A stretch of 64,000 bases of DNA, taken from assembly GCA_016858145.1 (NCBI GenBank), contig JAEHOE010000156.1, forward strand, positions 1-64,000, in the 5' to 3' direction. Of this stretch, positions 24,600 through 37,600 are shown piece by piece. The stretch's first letter is position 1. Every line of letters begins with the position of its first letter. Source of the DNA: Edaphochlamys debaryana (lineage: Eukaryota > Chlorophyta > Chlorophyceae > Chlamydomonadales). A program made the translations under genes and the position numbers. The notes below the pieces were generated by a model. That model had not been told where the DNA came from and did not search any database. It saw nothing but the letters and a program-made list of their open reading frames with translations.

Positions 24600-26122
24600 G
24601 GGCGGAGCAGAGGGGCGGAGCAGGAGGGCAGAGCGTGGGGGGAGGAGCGGAAGGGAGCTCGGGGGTTGGGGCGTGGTGTAGGGGAGTGGGAGGAGGGGCC
24701 TTGGGCGGGCGGCCAGGGGCGAGGGATGGAGGGGCGGAGGCCGCTGGGCCGCGCCGTGTGCGGCCCGGCAGTAGGCCGTGTCGGGTAGGGCAGCAGGAGG
24801 ACGGGTTATTATAGACAACGGGGCGTAGTGCCGCGGTGTTGGCGTCGCATGATGTTGGCCGACGCAGAATGCCTGTGCCTGTGAACGGGGTACCCTTCCG
24901 CCGGAGGATGGGTGCCCCACGTCGGCGGGACACCTGGCAGTCTTTGCATGGCATGGCGTCGGTCCGGGGAGGAGGGGACCAGGGTCAGGGGAAGAAAGCT
25001 GGTGTTGCCTTTGGCTACCCAATGGGGATGCCTAGCGCTCTGGACCCTGCCTGCAAGGCACGAGCTGTGGTGATGGGAGTTGTGCAGCATGCGTGTATGC
25101 CGACGGCTATTGCTGATTACCTGCGTGTAACGCGCCCCTGCAAGTGTTCGTTGTTGCCACGCAAGGGGACGAGGGGGGCCCTACAAGGCTGCGCAGGAGC
25201 GTGGGAGGAGTTTCGTTGGACTCGGTAGACGGACCCTAAGGGGGATGCTGGACTCAACGTCAAGGTCTGCGCTTGAGCACGGCACACGGTGGGCTTACTT
25301 GGTGGCGTTGGTGCAGGCGGTGGGGCGGAACGGGGCTTGGGAATGCTCGGCAGCGGGGCGGCAGCGGGTGGTGCCCGTGGCAGTGCAGGGCACTAGCAAC
25401 ATCAGTATTCTGTATATGGCAACAACCTCGCAGTTAAGCTGGAGGCCTGGAGCACACGAGCGGCCTTGACTTGGAGGGCTCCTGTACGGCAGCTTTTCGG
25501 GCGGAGTCGCCGAGTGCACTGAAGCCCGGCTCGCTCCGTTTGCGCATACTCACGGCCAGCACAACACCATGCTGGCCCACTAGAAATCGAGCTAGACCTC
25601 CTCACACCACCGGCGCGACGTGCACCAATCGCCGTGCCAGTAGCGACCTTCCCTAGCTCGACCACCACCGACGCCCAATCCAGCATTGCCCCATCAACCT
25701 TTGTATGTCATAGTGCCGAAATGTCAACACGGCGGACCCAGTCGTGCGGACGACCGCTTCGCTACTGAGAGTCGGTTAGCGACAGTTCGCGGGTGCCCCA
25801 CACCCAGGTGAGCAGCGACGTGCATGCCAAGAGACAAAAAGAGGATACTAAAGCTTAGGTGGCCACTCGTGAGGTGTGGGCGACTCATTCGTGGTCTCGT
25901 CGGCAAATGTCCATGTCGACGGCCTGTGGCCGAGGGCTCGCCAAATGAGGAGCCGTCCGGCGTTTCAGCTTACTCGAGGCACCAGCTGCGCGGCTGCACA
26001 GAGCGCACGCACCTGTCCATCCCTCCTTGCCCAAATGTGTGTCCGCAGGCCGCGCCCCATCCCTGTCGCACGACGAACCCCGCAATCCCCTTACTACAGC
26101 ATACTACTACCAAAGAAACTAC
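24600..26122. other. Intergenic
   Basis: WDR4 3' UTR up to about 25130, then the presumed promoter of the next gene. No domain-bearing frame, tRNA or transposon was recognised. Confidence 0.5.
25126..25130 (+). terminator. Putative TGTAA poly(A) signal for WDR4
   Basis: First TGTAA noticed after the WDR4 stop, about 530 bp downstream, a normal distance for algal 3' UTRs. Confidence 0.5.
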
Positions 26123-29100
26123 ATGGCGCTCGCGCGCCGCGGGGCGTCGGCGCGATATCCCGACAGTGAGGCGGGTTGGCCGCCAGGCGGCGCTCCCTAT
26201 GCCGACTGCTTCCGCGGAGCCCCAGTCGCCAACAGCAAACCCAACCCCACTTCCGTCTCGCGCCTCCAATCCGTCTGGAGCTCATCCTGCCGCCTGGTCT
26301 CAAGCCTCCGCCCCGGTGGAAGGCGCAGCTTTTCTCCCGAAGATCCCGGCGTCAATCCTTGCGCACTGGGAGATGGTGACGCAGAGTCCGCAGACTTCAC
26401 CACCCCAACCCCGGCCTCGACCCCGGGCGGCGCCGCACCTGCGGCCGGTGATGGCGGTTGGGGCCGGCTGAGCCTAACCAGCCTCAGCAACAGCCTGCTG
26501 GAGCACGTGACGACCGTTGCCCACACGAGCCAGCGGTTGGTGGGCCGGCAGTTGGGCTACGATGCTTCGCCCGGGCTCGAGCCGCATCCGGTCAAACCGG
26601 TCAACCCCAAGACGGCCGAATCGGCTGCCAACGCTCAGCGGAGGGTGTTCCACGTGGAGGCCCTGGCCATGGCTATGTCTGACGTGGAGGGCCACGGCGG
26701 CGCCGCCGTATTCGGTTGGGAGCCAACGGTATCGCCGCCAGCGCGCGGGCGAGGGGCTGGGGCGTACCCGGCCCCGACGGCGGCAGGGCCGGGGGCGGAA
26801 GCGGGATCGGGTGTCTGGCGTGGCGGCCGCGGAGGTGGCGGCCGCGGAGGTGGCGGCCGCGGAGGTGGCGGTGGCGGCGGCGGCGGCGGCGGCGGCTGGA
26901 CCGCGCCCGTGGGGTGGCTGGCAGACAAGGCGCGTCACGTGGTGTCGCCTCGAGGCAGCAAGGGCTGTGTGGACTCGGATGTCCGCGGAGCCGCTGCGGA
27001 GGCCGACCCCGAGCAGCCGCCGCTGCATGGCCCGACGCCCGCGACGCAGCTGCTGCCAGAGCCGCTGGCGGCGCTCCAACACCAACATCAGCAGCAACAG
27101 CAACAGCAGCAGCCGGCTTCCGCGCGCTCCTCAGGCCCCGCTCCTTGGAGTGGGCCCCGGTTGAGCCAGGGCACGATCTCGCCCTCCGTGACGGCGCCGC
27201 CAGCCGTGCTGCCACCGCCGCTGCCGGCCCATGCCGCGCCGCCGCCAGCGAGCAGCGCATCACTCCGATCACGGACCTCCCTGACCATGCCGCCGCCGCC
27301 ACCGCCGCTGGGTGCGTGCATCCCGGCGCCGGCAAGCTCGCGCCAGCGGGCAACGCCCGCAGCTCCCCCGGCTCCCGCCGCTGCCCCAGCCGCCGCCGTG
27401 TCCCCAGTCCCTTCCTACCTTGCCGCCGGCACGGTTCCTGCCTCGGCCCCGGCCCGCGCCCCAGCCCTGAGCGCCACCAGCTCTCCGCCGCCTCCGCCGG
27501 TGCCTGCTACGCAAGCGCCTCCACGGCCGGCGGCGGGTAGGGCGCCCTCACGCTCCAGCGCAGCACTGCTGGTGCCGCTCTTCCTCCTCGCCCTGGCGCT
27601 GCCGCTGCCGGCGGTGCACGCACAAGGCGCGGCAGGACCTCCGCCCGCCATTGCCTGCCCGGCCTTCACGAATGACACCAGCCTGCAGAATTGTACGGCA
27701 AAGTACATCGACTGCGTGCTGTACATGTACTGCCCCAACTCGTGCTCGGGTTACCCCAAATTCAACATAATCAACATTACGAGTGAGTCGGGGCGCTCGC
27801 GCGAGGTGGGGAAGGGTGCTGAACAGGAGGCTTGCTGTGAGGGGTTTTGGACCGGGGCGGCTGGTTCGGGTGGCTCTAAGCTCAGGCTTGAAAGGTGGCG
27901 CACAAGAGGGAGGGAGGCGCTGTGGGGTGTGGCAGCAGGTCCCGCATGCCGACCCGAGCCCGCTTGACTCATTCCTCTGCTTCACCCTTAACATGCTGCC
28001 CTCTTAACCCCCCCGCAGCCTGCGTCAACTCAGGCAAACCCCACATCACCAACGGTACCTGCGGGGCCGCCCTCTGCGTCACCCCGCCGGCGTTACCCTC
28101 GCCGCCACCCCGGCCGCCGCCTCCCCGGCCGCCGCCGCCCGTCTCCATCAGATCGCCGCCACCCACCGCCATCAAGTCACCGCCACCAGCCGCCAAGTCG
28201 CCGCCGCCGCTTGTCAAACGTCCGCCGCCGCCGACCACCAAGGCAAACGCCGCCAAGAAGCGACCGCCGCCAGAGTCGCCTCCGCCAGAGTACGACTACG
28301 GCCTCGAGCCGCCCGTGGGAGCCGAGCCGCCGGGGGGTCTGGAACCGCCGGACGGGCCGGACGAGCCGGACGGACCGGACGAGCCGCCGGACTACACGCC
28401 GCCGCCGCCGCCCAAGCAGGCCACGCTTCCGCCAAAGCCGCGCCTTGCTCCTCCCAACCCGCCACCGCGGAAGTCGCCGCCGCCCAGCCCGCCAGGCATT
28501 GCAAAGGCGCCGCCGCCTATCCCCGTCTTAAAAGCGTCGCCGCCGCCGCCCTCGCCGCCGCCGCCCAACCCCGCCGCTAAGGCGTCTCCGCCGCCGTCGC
28601 CACCGCCCCCGTCGCCTCCGCCGCCCAGCCCGCCGCCCCCGCGGCCCCCGCCCCCGTCGCCACCGCCTCCGCCGCCCGTTGACAGGACGAATCCCTCGCC
28701 GCCGCCCTCCCCACCGCCTTCCCCGCGGCCCCCGCCACCCTCCCCGCCGCCACCCAGCCTGCCGCCACCTAGCCCTCCTCCACCCAGCCCACCCCCTCCA
28801 AGCCCGCCGCCGCCCAGCCCACCTCCTCCGAGCCCGCCCCCTCCGAGCCCACCTCCGCCAAGTCCGCCGCCACCCAGCCCCGACCCTCCGGTCGATCGCA
28901 CCAAACCCCACCGCCCACCCCACCCACCCCCGCCGCCCAGCCCGCCCCCGCCTGACCCGCCACCCCCTAGCCCGCCTCCACCCAGCCCCCCGCCCCCTAG
29001 CCCGCCGCCCCCCGCCCCACCTCCTCCCACCCTCCCGCCAAGCTCTCCGCCAAAGCAAAACCCGTCGTCCGACCGCCCAGTCGCCAAGGCCATGCCTCCT

Positions 29101-30588
29101 GAATGGCCCCCATACGCGCCCGAAGCCCCACCGCTGCCGCCAGCGTCGCCGCCGCGGCCTCCGTCACCGCCCCGCGGCGGCGCCCGGCCGCCGCCGCCTC
29201 GCGTCAGCCAGGCCACGGCTGTGTATCGCGTAATCGAGGTCCCGACTATCCCGACAACAGAGCAGATGGACGCGCTGCAAACGTCGCTGGCTGCTTCGAG
29301 TATCGCGTCGAAGGATACATCGGTGCAAGTCTCGCTGCTCACTAAGCTGGTCGTGGTATCCTACGGCATGGTTGCTTCAGGTGGCGTTGCCAACTGTCCG
29401 GTTTGCAACAGCGAGCTCGAGGGCGCGCTGGCAGTCGCGGTCTCGGTCGCGGCCCTGGTCAAGTCCCCGAGCGTGGTGGCGACATGCGCATCGACCGCGG
29501 CGGGCGGCCACCGACGCGGGCTGCTGCAGACGAACGCAGCCAACAGCGGCATGAGCTCTTGCCCCAACTCGGCCTTTGCCGCGACGATCGAGGTCAAGCC
29601 GACCGAGGATCTCGCGAAGATTGTGTCAGCGATCCTCTCGACCGCTGTCACCTCCCCGGTGCCCAAGACGCTAATCCCGCTACCGTTGCCCCAGGCGCTA
29701 TCGCTCCACTCAAAGCTCTTGCTCGCGGTCAACGCCTCAACCACAGCAGCGTCCGACGCGGTCAGCAAGGCCGTCGACGAGTCCTCGCTCGTCCAGACAC
29801 GTGTCGCGCAGGCGTTGACCGTTGACCCAGCCGCGGTCAACGTTGACACGCCCGCTGACGGCAGTCTCGTGACCGACATCCCCGTCGAAGGCATTCCGCT
29901 CGACCCCGTGCCGAGCCCCTCACCCGCTACCAACGGCACTGCATCGACCAGCGGCAGCCTCAGCGGAGGTGCCATTGCCGGCATTGTGGTCGGGTCCGTT
30001 GCGGGCACCGTGATCCTTTGGGCCACGATCTACTATGCTCGCGTCAATCGCGGGCGCCGCGGCAGCTATGCTGATCGACGTGCCGAGCGGCTTGATCCTC
30101 GTATCATCATGTGGCAGAATGCATGTGCTGAGCGTGCGATGACTCGCACCGCTGGGGCCGCAGCACGCGGAGCAGCCAGAGCCAACGGCGGCGGCGGCGG
30201 GGGCCGGCCGGTCTCGCTGGCGGCGGCGGCTGCCGCCGCCAATGGCTCCGGTGGTGAGTACGGCACCAACGGTAACGGCGGGTACTACGGCAGCAACGGG
30301 ACTGGCGGTTATCACGGGCGCAACGGCCGCGGCGGCGGCGGAAACGGCGACGGGCTGGTGGTTGCTGACGCCGCGCCGCTGAGTGGTGGCTACTACGCCG
30401 CCGGGACGGGGCCTGACGGCCGCGGCGGGTATGACACTGGCGTTCCTGGCCAGCGGCCGTCGCTGGTGGAGGCCCAGGAGGGTGCGTCGCTGGCTCAACT
30501 GCAGCATATGCTGCGGACGCCGCCGGGGGCAGGGAGCCGCAAGCGCATGGGCGCTGATCCCGTCAGCAGTGCGCAGTTCGCAAACTGA
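26123..30588 (+). CDS. Membrane-anchored hydroxyproline-rich glycoprotein
   Basis: Two exons, 26123-27782 and 28019-30588, phase 1 junction, 1,409 residues from the first in-frame ATG. Residues 1-475 are disordered: Gly/Arg-rich RGGGG repeats, a His/Gln run, then Ala/Pro. A strong hydrophobic stretch at ~479-501 ([18 protein letters not shown]) looks like a signal or signal-anchor. A small Cys-rich region follows, spanning the intron, then ~370 residues of SPPPP extensin-like repeats, and a ~240-residue folded-looking region with a PVCNSELE motif. A second membrane segment lies at ~1204-1226 ([17 protein letters not shown]). The basic, Gly/Asn/Tyr-rich tail is probably cytoplasmic. It resembles volvocine wall-linked membrane HRGPs; no specific function is known. 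A shorter start at 27287 would place the leader closer to the N-terminus. Confidence 0.72.
28090..29205 (+). repeat. SPPPP-coding extensin-like repeat region
   Basis: Long C-rich tract coding SPPPP and PPSP units, interrupted by DRTNPS and DRTKPH segments. Ser-Pro motifs of this kind are hydroxylated and arabinosylated in algal HRGPs. The tract also creates spurious Gly-rich antisense frames. Confidence 0.85.
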
Positions 30589-33500
30589 GGCCATGCGTAG
30601 CCAGTCGGTCTCGGACCTCTGTGAGGACATAGCTAGGGTGGGGTTCGGTTTCTTTGGCGTGGGGCCCTGCCGTTGGGGGCCGTGGGGGGGCGGGTCATTG
30701 GCGTGCTGAGAAACCGCCGGCGACGCCCGGGGACCAGGTCAGGGGTAGGTAAGGGCTCTCAGGGGACCAGGAGCTTACTAGGGCAGTAGCAATGGTCAAC
30801 ACGCCGACAGGATGGTTGGGTGTGCTGTTGGAAGATCGGGGCATGCGCAGTTGACAGCGCATCGATGGGCTATTGTTGGGAAGGAAGACTTCGCTTGTTG
30901 CATCTCCATGTAGCGTCTGCTCGGTATGCTTACCTAGATGGCTGCCCTAAGCCAAGCCGACTGATTGATTACTCTTAGGCCTCGGACTTGCTACGGGAAT
31001 CTGACTGACCGGGGTATGCGCTTGGCATCATGGAGGCGGGCCCAATCTACCCAGCCTTAATCCGGAGGCTGGACTCGGGCGTACGTGGGCTCTGCACTGG
31101 GGGATCCCATGACGCCTAGAGAGGGGGGTGATGACAGAGACCCCGCACGGTACGAGTAGAATGGCACTGGACAATGACTGAGCTCGCTTGACACCAGGTT
31201 CTGATACTGGTGCCCTTTTTGTGCATGGCTAGTTCTGGTGTGAAGCGGGAAGATGCAAAAGGGTAGGACGCAGGAGTGGTAACACCTGTCTCTATCACCG
31301 TATCTATCCCTGGGCGTGTCGCACCGTATGCATGGGGACCCTTGTGTCCTGAGCGACCTCTCCCGGCTGGCGTCCGTGCTGGCAGGGTCGGGCCAGCGCA
31401 GCGAACTCTGAGGTACGCATGGGGGACTAGTGGGATGAGCCGTCCGACGGCGATGCAAGGGTGTCTGCCGCAGCAACCGCAGCAGTTCTGAGGACCGACG
31501 CCCACTAGGCCCCACTAGGCTACTACCCAGCGAGGGGACCAGTCCCCCTAGGCTGGTGAGGAGTGGGTTTGCAGCCTTGCAGGGCTTGCAGCTCGGGCCT
31601 GCGGGGCGGGCAGGTTACCTGCAAGCCTCGACCGTCCTTGGACCTCTTGCATAGCAAGCTACGGCAGCTGCCAAGGTCTCGAGACCTGCCGTGGCAGTGC
31701 ATGGATGAGAGGACGCCTCTGTGCCGCCTGTGGGGATCGCAAAGCTTGGGTCCTTGCAGGGCTGTCAGTGGGTGCAGGGAGGCCAACACAGCCGGGGCGT
31801 AGGATGCGGGTAAGGACGTGGGCGAGGGTGGGCGAGGGGGTATCGTGAAGCTGTTGTGGGTGGGAAGACGTGGGGAGACTTCGGCATGGGGGCGAGGCGG
31901 GGTAGGCATGGGGGCGGGGCGGGGTAGGCACGTCGCACGTGCACGGTTCTTCCCCGATCCGATGCATGCCAGTTCGCACTGGCACTCATCAGATGAGTAC
32001 CACCTACCCGCCACTCAAACCAGTGTTAAACTACTGCCGCGTGTCACGTAACTGCCGAGGATATGCAAAATCGCCCGCGAAACTCGTTGCTCTGCCTTCA
32101 ATCGCGTCCAACCGCTTGAAGTTAACAAACGAAGCCGTGCAAAATAAGATATCCCTATGGTCGCCAGACCGCGAGCACGTTCAGCATGGCCTCATGGACT
32201 TAATTATTACGAGCCGAAGCCCTGGCGCCAGGCCTGGCGCAGCGTGCGGAGGGCATCCTTCAGTGAGGAGACAGCTAGCTCGCGTGTATGCATCAGCGGC
32301 GGGGCCTTCTGGACTTCCAGACTGCGGCCGTGCCTCCGAGCGGCCAGACGGGCGGCACAGGTGTGCCGGAGCCTCCTGGGGAGGCCTGGAGCTGCTCAGC
32401 TGCCCACACGTTGAGGCCGTCTGTGCTGCGTGGCGGGCTTGAGTGGTCGCGGCATGCTATGCCAAAGGTGGGGCAGAGGGACTGCCGTGTGCTTTGGCAT
32501 CGGCAGGGAGCAGGGGCAGGCAGCGGACTCCGCGGGTCTCAGGGGGCCGGCATGCGTGCAAGGCAGACACGGCAGACCCTGGACCCTCCAATTGCTAGCG
32601 ATGAAGCACATGGAGGCAGGGCGCCGGAGATGGGGGCAGGCATGGCTGCACTAGATGTGTACAGAGCATCTTCGGTTGGCATGCCGTATGCTGCTTGGCA
32701 ACCAAGCGACAGTAGTTCCGGTTTCCTCCCCCTGCAGTTGGGCAAGCAAACTACACCTTCGAGTACCGGTGGGAGTATCGGTATGGCCGGTGTGGCCGCT
32801 CCGTCGTCAGCATGGTTGCATGAGAGGGCGCTGACCAACGGCAAGTGCGGCAGGGACGGACGGGTGGGGAGCGAGGAGTTGGGCGAGCGCACTGCCCTGT
32901 GGCAAAGCCTAGAGTCAGGGACGCAGGGATGCGGCAAGTTTGGGGCTGAGGGACTGGCGGACGAGGAGCCAAGGCTCGACCCTGACGGCGGGGTCTGTCC
33001 GCTGGACTTCGTTGGAAACCATTGAAGGCAGCCGTCCCCTCAGCTCCCTGCCTCCTGCCTCAGCTCCTCACCGCCTCCCTGCCTTGCCGCCTAACCGCTT
33101 CCCCGCTGGAACAAACTCTTGCGCTGGCTACGGGTTGGTCCCTACCGAAGGAAGGGCCTTGTTGTTGTTACACGGACAAGGGCATCAGCCGTGAACTCCC
33201 ATACGGGCCGTGGGCCAAAGGGACGTGTGTCCAGTGAAGCGAAAACGAGTAAAGCTAGGTTGAGTGGGCTCCAAAGCGCCTGTCCCAGATCTCACGCAAG
33301 GCACGGGCCAGCTGCCTGGCATCCGACCGAGTCATGGTGGCACCCATATCACTATTAGGCCCGCACTGCAGTGGCACCCGTGCAGCCGTGTACGCTGGGC
33401 ACTCTAGCAGTGCGTGTCGCTCATCTTCGACCGCACCCCTTGTACACTTTTGGCACACCCGCTCAGCCCTAGGCATAGACGTATCAGCCATTGGGTAGCC

Positions 33501-34667
33501 ACTGGGTACTCTTAAACGCCGGCAAGCCTAATTCCCACTGGGCCTGCGTCAGTCCTGTGCCCGGCCAGGCACCCGGCAGCCTGGTACGGTAAGCTCGCCA
33601 CAGTTGCCAAGCTAAACGACCGCCATCAAACCCGCTTGCTGCCCTGGTCCCTGCACGCTGCAGCATGTCCAAAGTCTGGGGGCAATCCTGGGAGGTTGGG
33701 TAGGGTGGCAGCGCCTTCGAGGGGTCTCCCGCAGCGTTCCCGCCTTCAGGTGCTGAGGTTTTGCCTCAGCTTGGCTCCGGGCCTCAGCGCTCGGTGTTTG
33801 ACAGCACGGTCGGCGTACGAAGACCGGGAGTCGCGTGCCGCCATGGATGGCTGACATCCTGCATCCTGCCTGCTTTCAGAATCTGTCAGCATCCTAGCCG
33901 GCAGGATAATACATAACTCCACGTATTGATATCGTGCAAGAACGGTCGAGAAACGTGAGCGCAGCGAAGTGGGGACCTGGGGAGGCGCGAGCTCAGAAGG
34001 CGCTTATCTGCTACGCGAACCGCTCTGGTGCAGACCTATACCTAAGGACTACCCGTTGAAGAAGTTTGGGGCCATCGAGCGTGCGGATTGGGGTTCGCGA
34101 CTCCTCGTGTCGCGGAGACCCGGGGCCGCCGATTCTTCAAGCGTGAAGCGACGAAGACGCGACATATGACCTCGCTGAATACACATACTTGACTTTGTAC
34201 ATCTTCCACCACGCCTGCAGCCCGCGAGCGCTTAGCGCAAAACTCGCAGCTGGTCGACAAAATCAGGCGTCCGACTTGACCGAGAGACGTAAGCGTATCG
34301 CTGAACTCGAAAATACGTATTGGTGTTGCTCTCCGCCCCAACAGCAGCTGGCGACCCGAAGGGCTGCGAAGACCATTCAGCGACCGGACGGCGACGAACT
34401 TGCTCCCTGGGTGACAAGCCGCTTGGCGCTTGCTCGTGACGCACAGCTTTAGCTTCAGGTCAGCTGCCGAGACCCTGCTCAGGTGAGATATCTCAGTCAA
34501 CACTGGATGGATGGAGTGCATGGCGCGAAGTGCCGCGGGCCGCGAAGCCCTTTCCCGCTGCCGTCTGGCTGACCCCCCACCTTTTGTTGTGAACAGGTGG
34601 CGGACAGCCTTGAGGTGCGGCGCGTTGCTCTAGACCCGTGGCTGCGTCGGCCTGGCGCGCCGCGTGG
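30589..34667. other. Long intergenic region with LINE remnant
   Basis: About 4 kb. It holds the HRGP 3' flank, largely unrecognised sequence, a decayed non-LTR retrotransposon tail near 33255-33860, and a segment of lower GC around 33900-34520 just before the giant gene. A plus-strand frame at 32288-33025 has no recognisable domain and is not called. Confidence 0.5.
33255..33860 (-). pseudogene. Decayed LINE reverse-transcriptase C-terminal fragment
   Basis: Minus-strand pieces in more than one frame. The segment ending at 33484 reads AWQLWRAYRTRLPG and stops. The next piece (33491-33255) reads VCQKC, VEDERHALLECPAY: a Cys-Cys...His-Cys zinc knuckle of the kind found after the reverse transcriptase of plant and algal LINEs. 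A frameshift separates the two pieces, and another frame change and stop lie upstream. No reverse-transcriptase catalytic core is visible, so this is a 5'-truncated, dead copy. Confidence 0.6.
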
Positions 34668-37600
34668 ATGGTCCGAGGGCGTGGAGATGCCGTCGCATCC
34701 GCTAGTTCACTTGGACTTCTCCTGCTCGTGCTGGGCGTTTCATGGAGATCAAAACTGGCAGGTGGGCGTGGTTGCATTGTGTAGCGACTGGCAAACAGAG
34801 ACGGGCCACCGCGCCCTGCTGCCGCTGCCCGCGAACCCAACCCTGCCCATCGAACTCGCGGTCCAACCCCGTCGCCGCGCCCCCAACCTCAGACGCGGCC
34901 AACGCCATCGATGTGACGTACAAGTCTTCGGCTGAGACGAACTCCCCCAGTGCCTATGCATACATCGAAGCACTAGACGATGTGAAATACTACGCAGATT
35001 GGGAAGTGCAGTGCATCGATGACCCCCGGCGGCCGGCCTGGACGTACTGGCCCAGCCGCTGCGTACTGCCGTGCGTGCAGTACAACTATTACGACGAGAC
35101 GTACATAGACAATAGCACGTTCGCCAGCCCCCGCACGTTTTGCCCGTGCGGGGGCGGCACCATAGAGCCGTGGTCCTTGGCCCATGACGTCTATAATGCT
35201 CGGGCGGTTGCAACGCAAGCGGCGCTGCTCGATTGGTGGGCCCTGAACGTACATGAGGGCTGGACCAACGGGAAATGGCAGGACGGCGCCTATACGGCGC
35301 AGGGTGCTTGGCTCGGCGGCGCAAACCTAAAGGAGGCTACCTGGGACTTGGCGTCCAGCTATTGCAGCTGGCCCTTCGTGGAGTGCACGTCCTCGTGCTT
35401 GACCACCTACGCCCTCGGCGGGCTGGACTTTCGAAACGCCAGCCTATACATTCCTTCACTCAACTTTGACCCCTTCATGACGTACCTTCCCGACGAAGCA
35501 GAGCGGAGCGACGTGTGGTACATGTAAGTCCCGTGTGTGTGTGTGTCTGTGGTGGTGGGGGGGTTCTGAAGGGTCGAAGCTCGGATTGAGAAGCCTTCGA
35601 TCCGTCCGTAGCTCAGGGCGGAAGGGTTGCTCAGGACGATAGGCCGTAAGGCTCGAGGAAGAGCAACGACCCCGGGAAGGGGCCGTATGCGCTGAGATGT
35701 GCTTCTGGCTTGCACCGCAACCCCTCCCCCCCTGACCCCCTTGCCCCCGCCCAGCAACCTGAGCCACAACTTTATTGGCGGCGAGCTCCCCGCGAACCTG
35801 CCCACGATCTTTCCGGCACTGGAGCACCTCAGCTTGGACCACTGCCGCAACGTTGCGACCAACACGGAGCAGGCGGGGTGGAACTTCAACTGGCAGCACG
35901 TGCCAGGCATTGGGGAAGCATATGAGTACTGCCCCGACGGCGACGTAAACCCAGATGGATCTTTCGAGTACGCCATCTCGGGGTTCATTCCCCCCGAGTG
36001 GGCTGCCTGGAACACAACCTTGAAGACACTGTGAGTCTGATTGGGGAGGGGGTGCTAGTGGTTAGCCAGGGGCTTGCCGGCAAGGCGTGGGCACGAACCG
36101 CCGTGTCCCCTCCCTACAGGCGCCTTCAGCATCAGAACATCAAAGGAGAGATCCCATATGGACTGCGCATGCGTACCAGCAAGATGGTCAGCTGGCGGCT
36201 GCAAGGAAACGCCGAGTTGTGCGGCCCCCTGCCAGGTTGGCCCGGGCGAGCTGTTGCCTGCTTGAGTGCAAGGCACTTGCTGCAAGTAGCACCATGTGTG
36301 GACTCCCTGCCAACTCGGCTCACGCCGTGCCCATCCCCTCGCAGACTCCGTTCCGCCAATCAGCTATCTCCTTTACTGGGGAACAAAGCTTGGCACGCAC
36401 TACTGGGATGCCACTGCGGAGGCCTGCATACCTGCGCCACCGCCGCCTCCAGCACCATCGCCGCCGTCGCCTCCATTGATAGCCTGTTTTGGAAATAAGG
36501 TCAAATGCCCACCTCCACCCCCACCGAATCGTCCCGTCGCACCCTGGGCCCCGCCTTCGCCACCGGCTGAGCCCGCCCCCTACCCGCCATTCCGCATCAA
36601 GCCCCCCCGGGCACCGATCCCGCCCAACCGCCCGCCGCGCGCTCCCACAGGGCCGGCCCCGCCGCCGTCCTTGCCACCCTCTCCTCCTCCTCCGTCTCCA
36701 ACCCCACCATCGCCCTCGCCCCAACCTTCTCCCCGACCAAGCCCCCCCAGTCTCCCGCCCCCCAGGCCTCCCAGCCCATCTCCACCCTCGCCTCGACCGC
36801 CCTCACCCACACCTCCGAGCCCTGCTCCCCCTTCGCCGGAACCGCGCCCCCCTCCGCCAGGACCGCCGTCGCCTGCCCCTCCCTCGCCAACCCCACCAAG
36901 CCCCGTCCCTCCATCGCCTGTGCCACCGTCCCCTCCTCCCAGCCCCATCCCTCCCTCCCCCGAGCCTCCCTCTCCCCCACCCAGCCCTGTCCCTCCCTCT
37001 CCTCTTCCTCCGTCGCCTCCTCCCAGCCCCGTCCCTCCGTCTCCAGAGCCTCCCTCGCCTCCGCCCAGCCCTGCTCCTCCTTCACCCCTACCGCCGTCTC
37101 CCCCGCCCAGCCCTGCTCCTCCTTCACCCCTACCGCCGTCTCCCCCTCCCAGCCCTGCTCCTCCTTCACCCCTACCGCCGTCTCCCCCTCCCAGCCCTGC
37201 TCCTCCTTCACCCCTACCGCCATCTCCACCGCCCAGCCCTGCTCCTCCTTCACCCCTACCGCCGTCTCCCCCGCCCAGCCCTGCTCCTCCTTCACCCCTA
37301 CCGCCGTCTCCCCCGCCCAGCCCTGCTCCTCCTTCACCCCTACCGCCGTCTCCCCCGCCCAGCCCTGCTCCTCCTTCACCCCTACTGCCGTCTCCCCCGC
37401 CCAGCCCTGCTCCTCCTTCACCCCTACCGCCGTCTCCCCCGCCCAGCCCTGCTCCTCCTTCACCCCTACCGCCGTCTCCCCCTCCCAGCCCTGCTCCTCC
37501 TTCACCCCTACCGCCATCTCCACCTCCCAGCCCTGCTCCGCCTTCACCCCTACCGCCGTCTCCCCCGCCCAGCCCTGCTCCTCCTTCACCCCTTCCGCCG

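Noticed and set aside
32288..33025. 245-codon plus-strand frame
   Set aside because: No domain, no splice-partner exon, composition like surrounding noncoding DNA.
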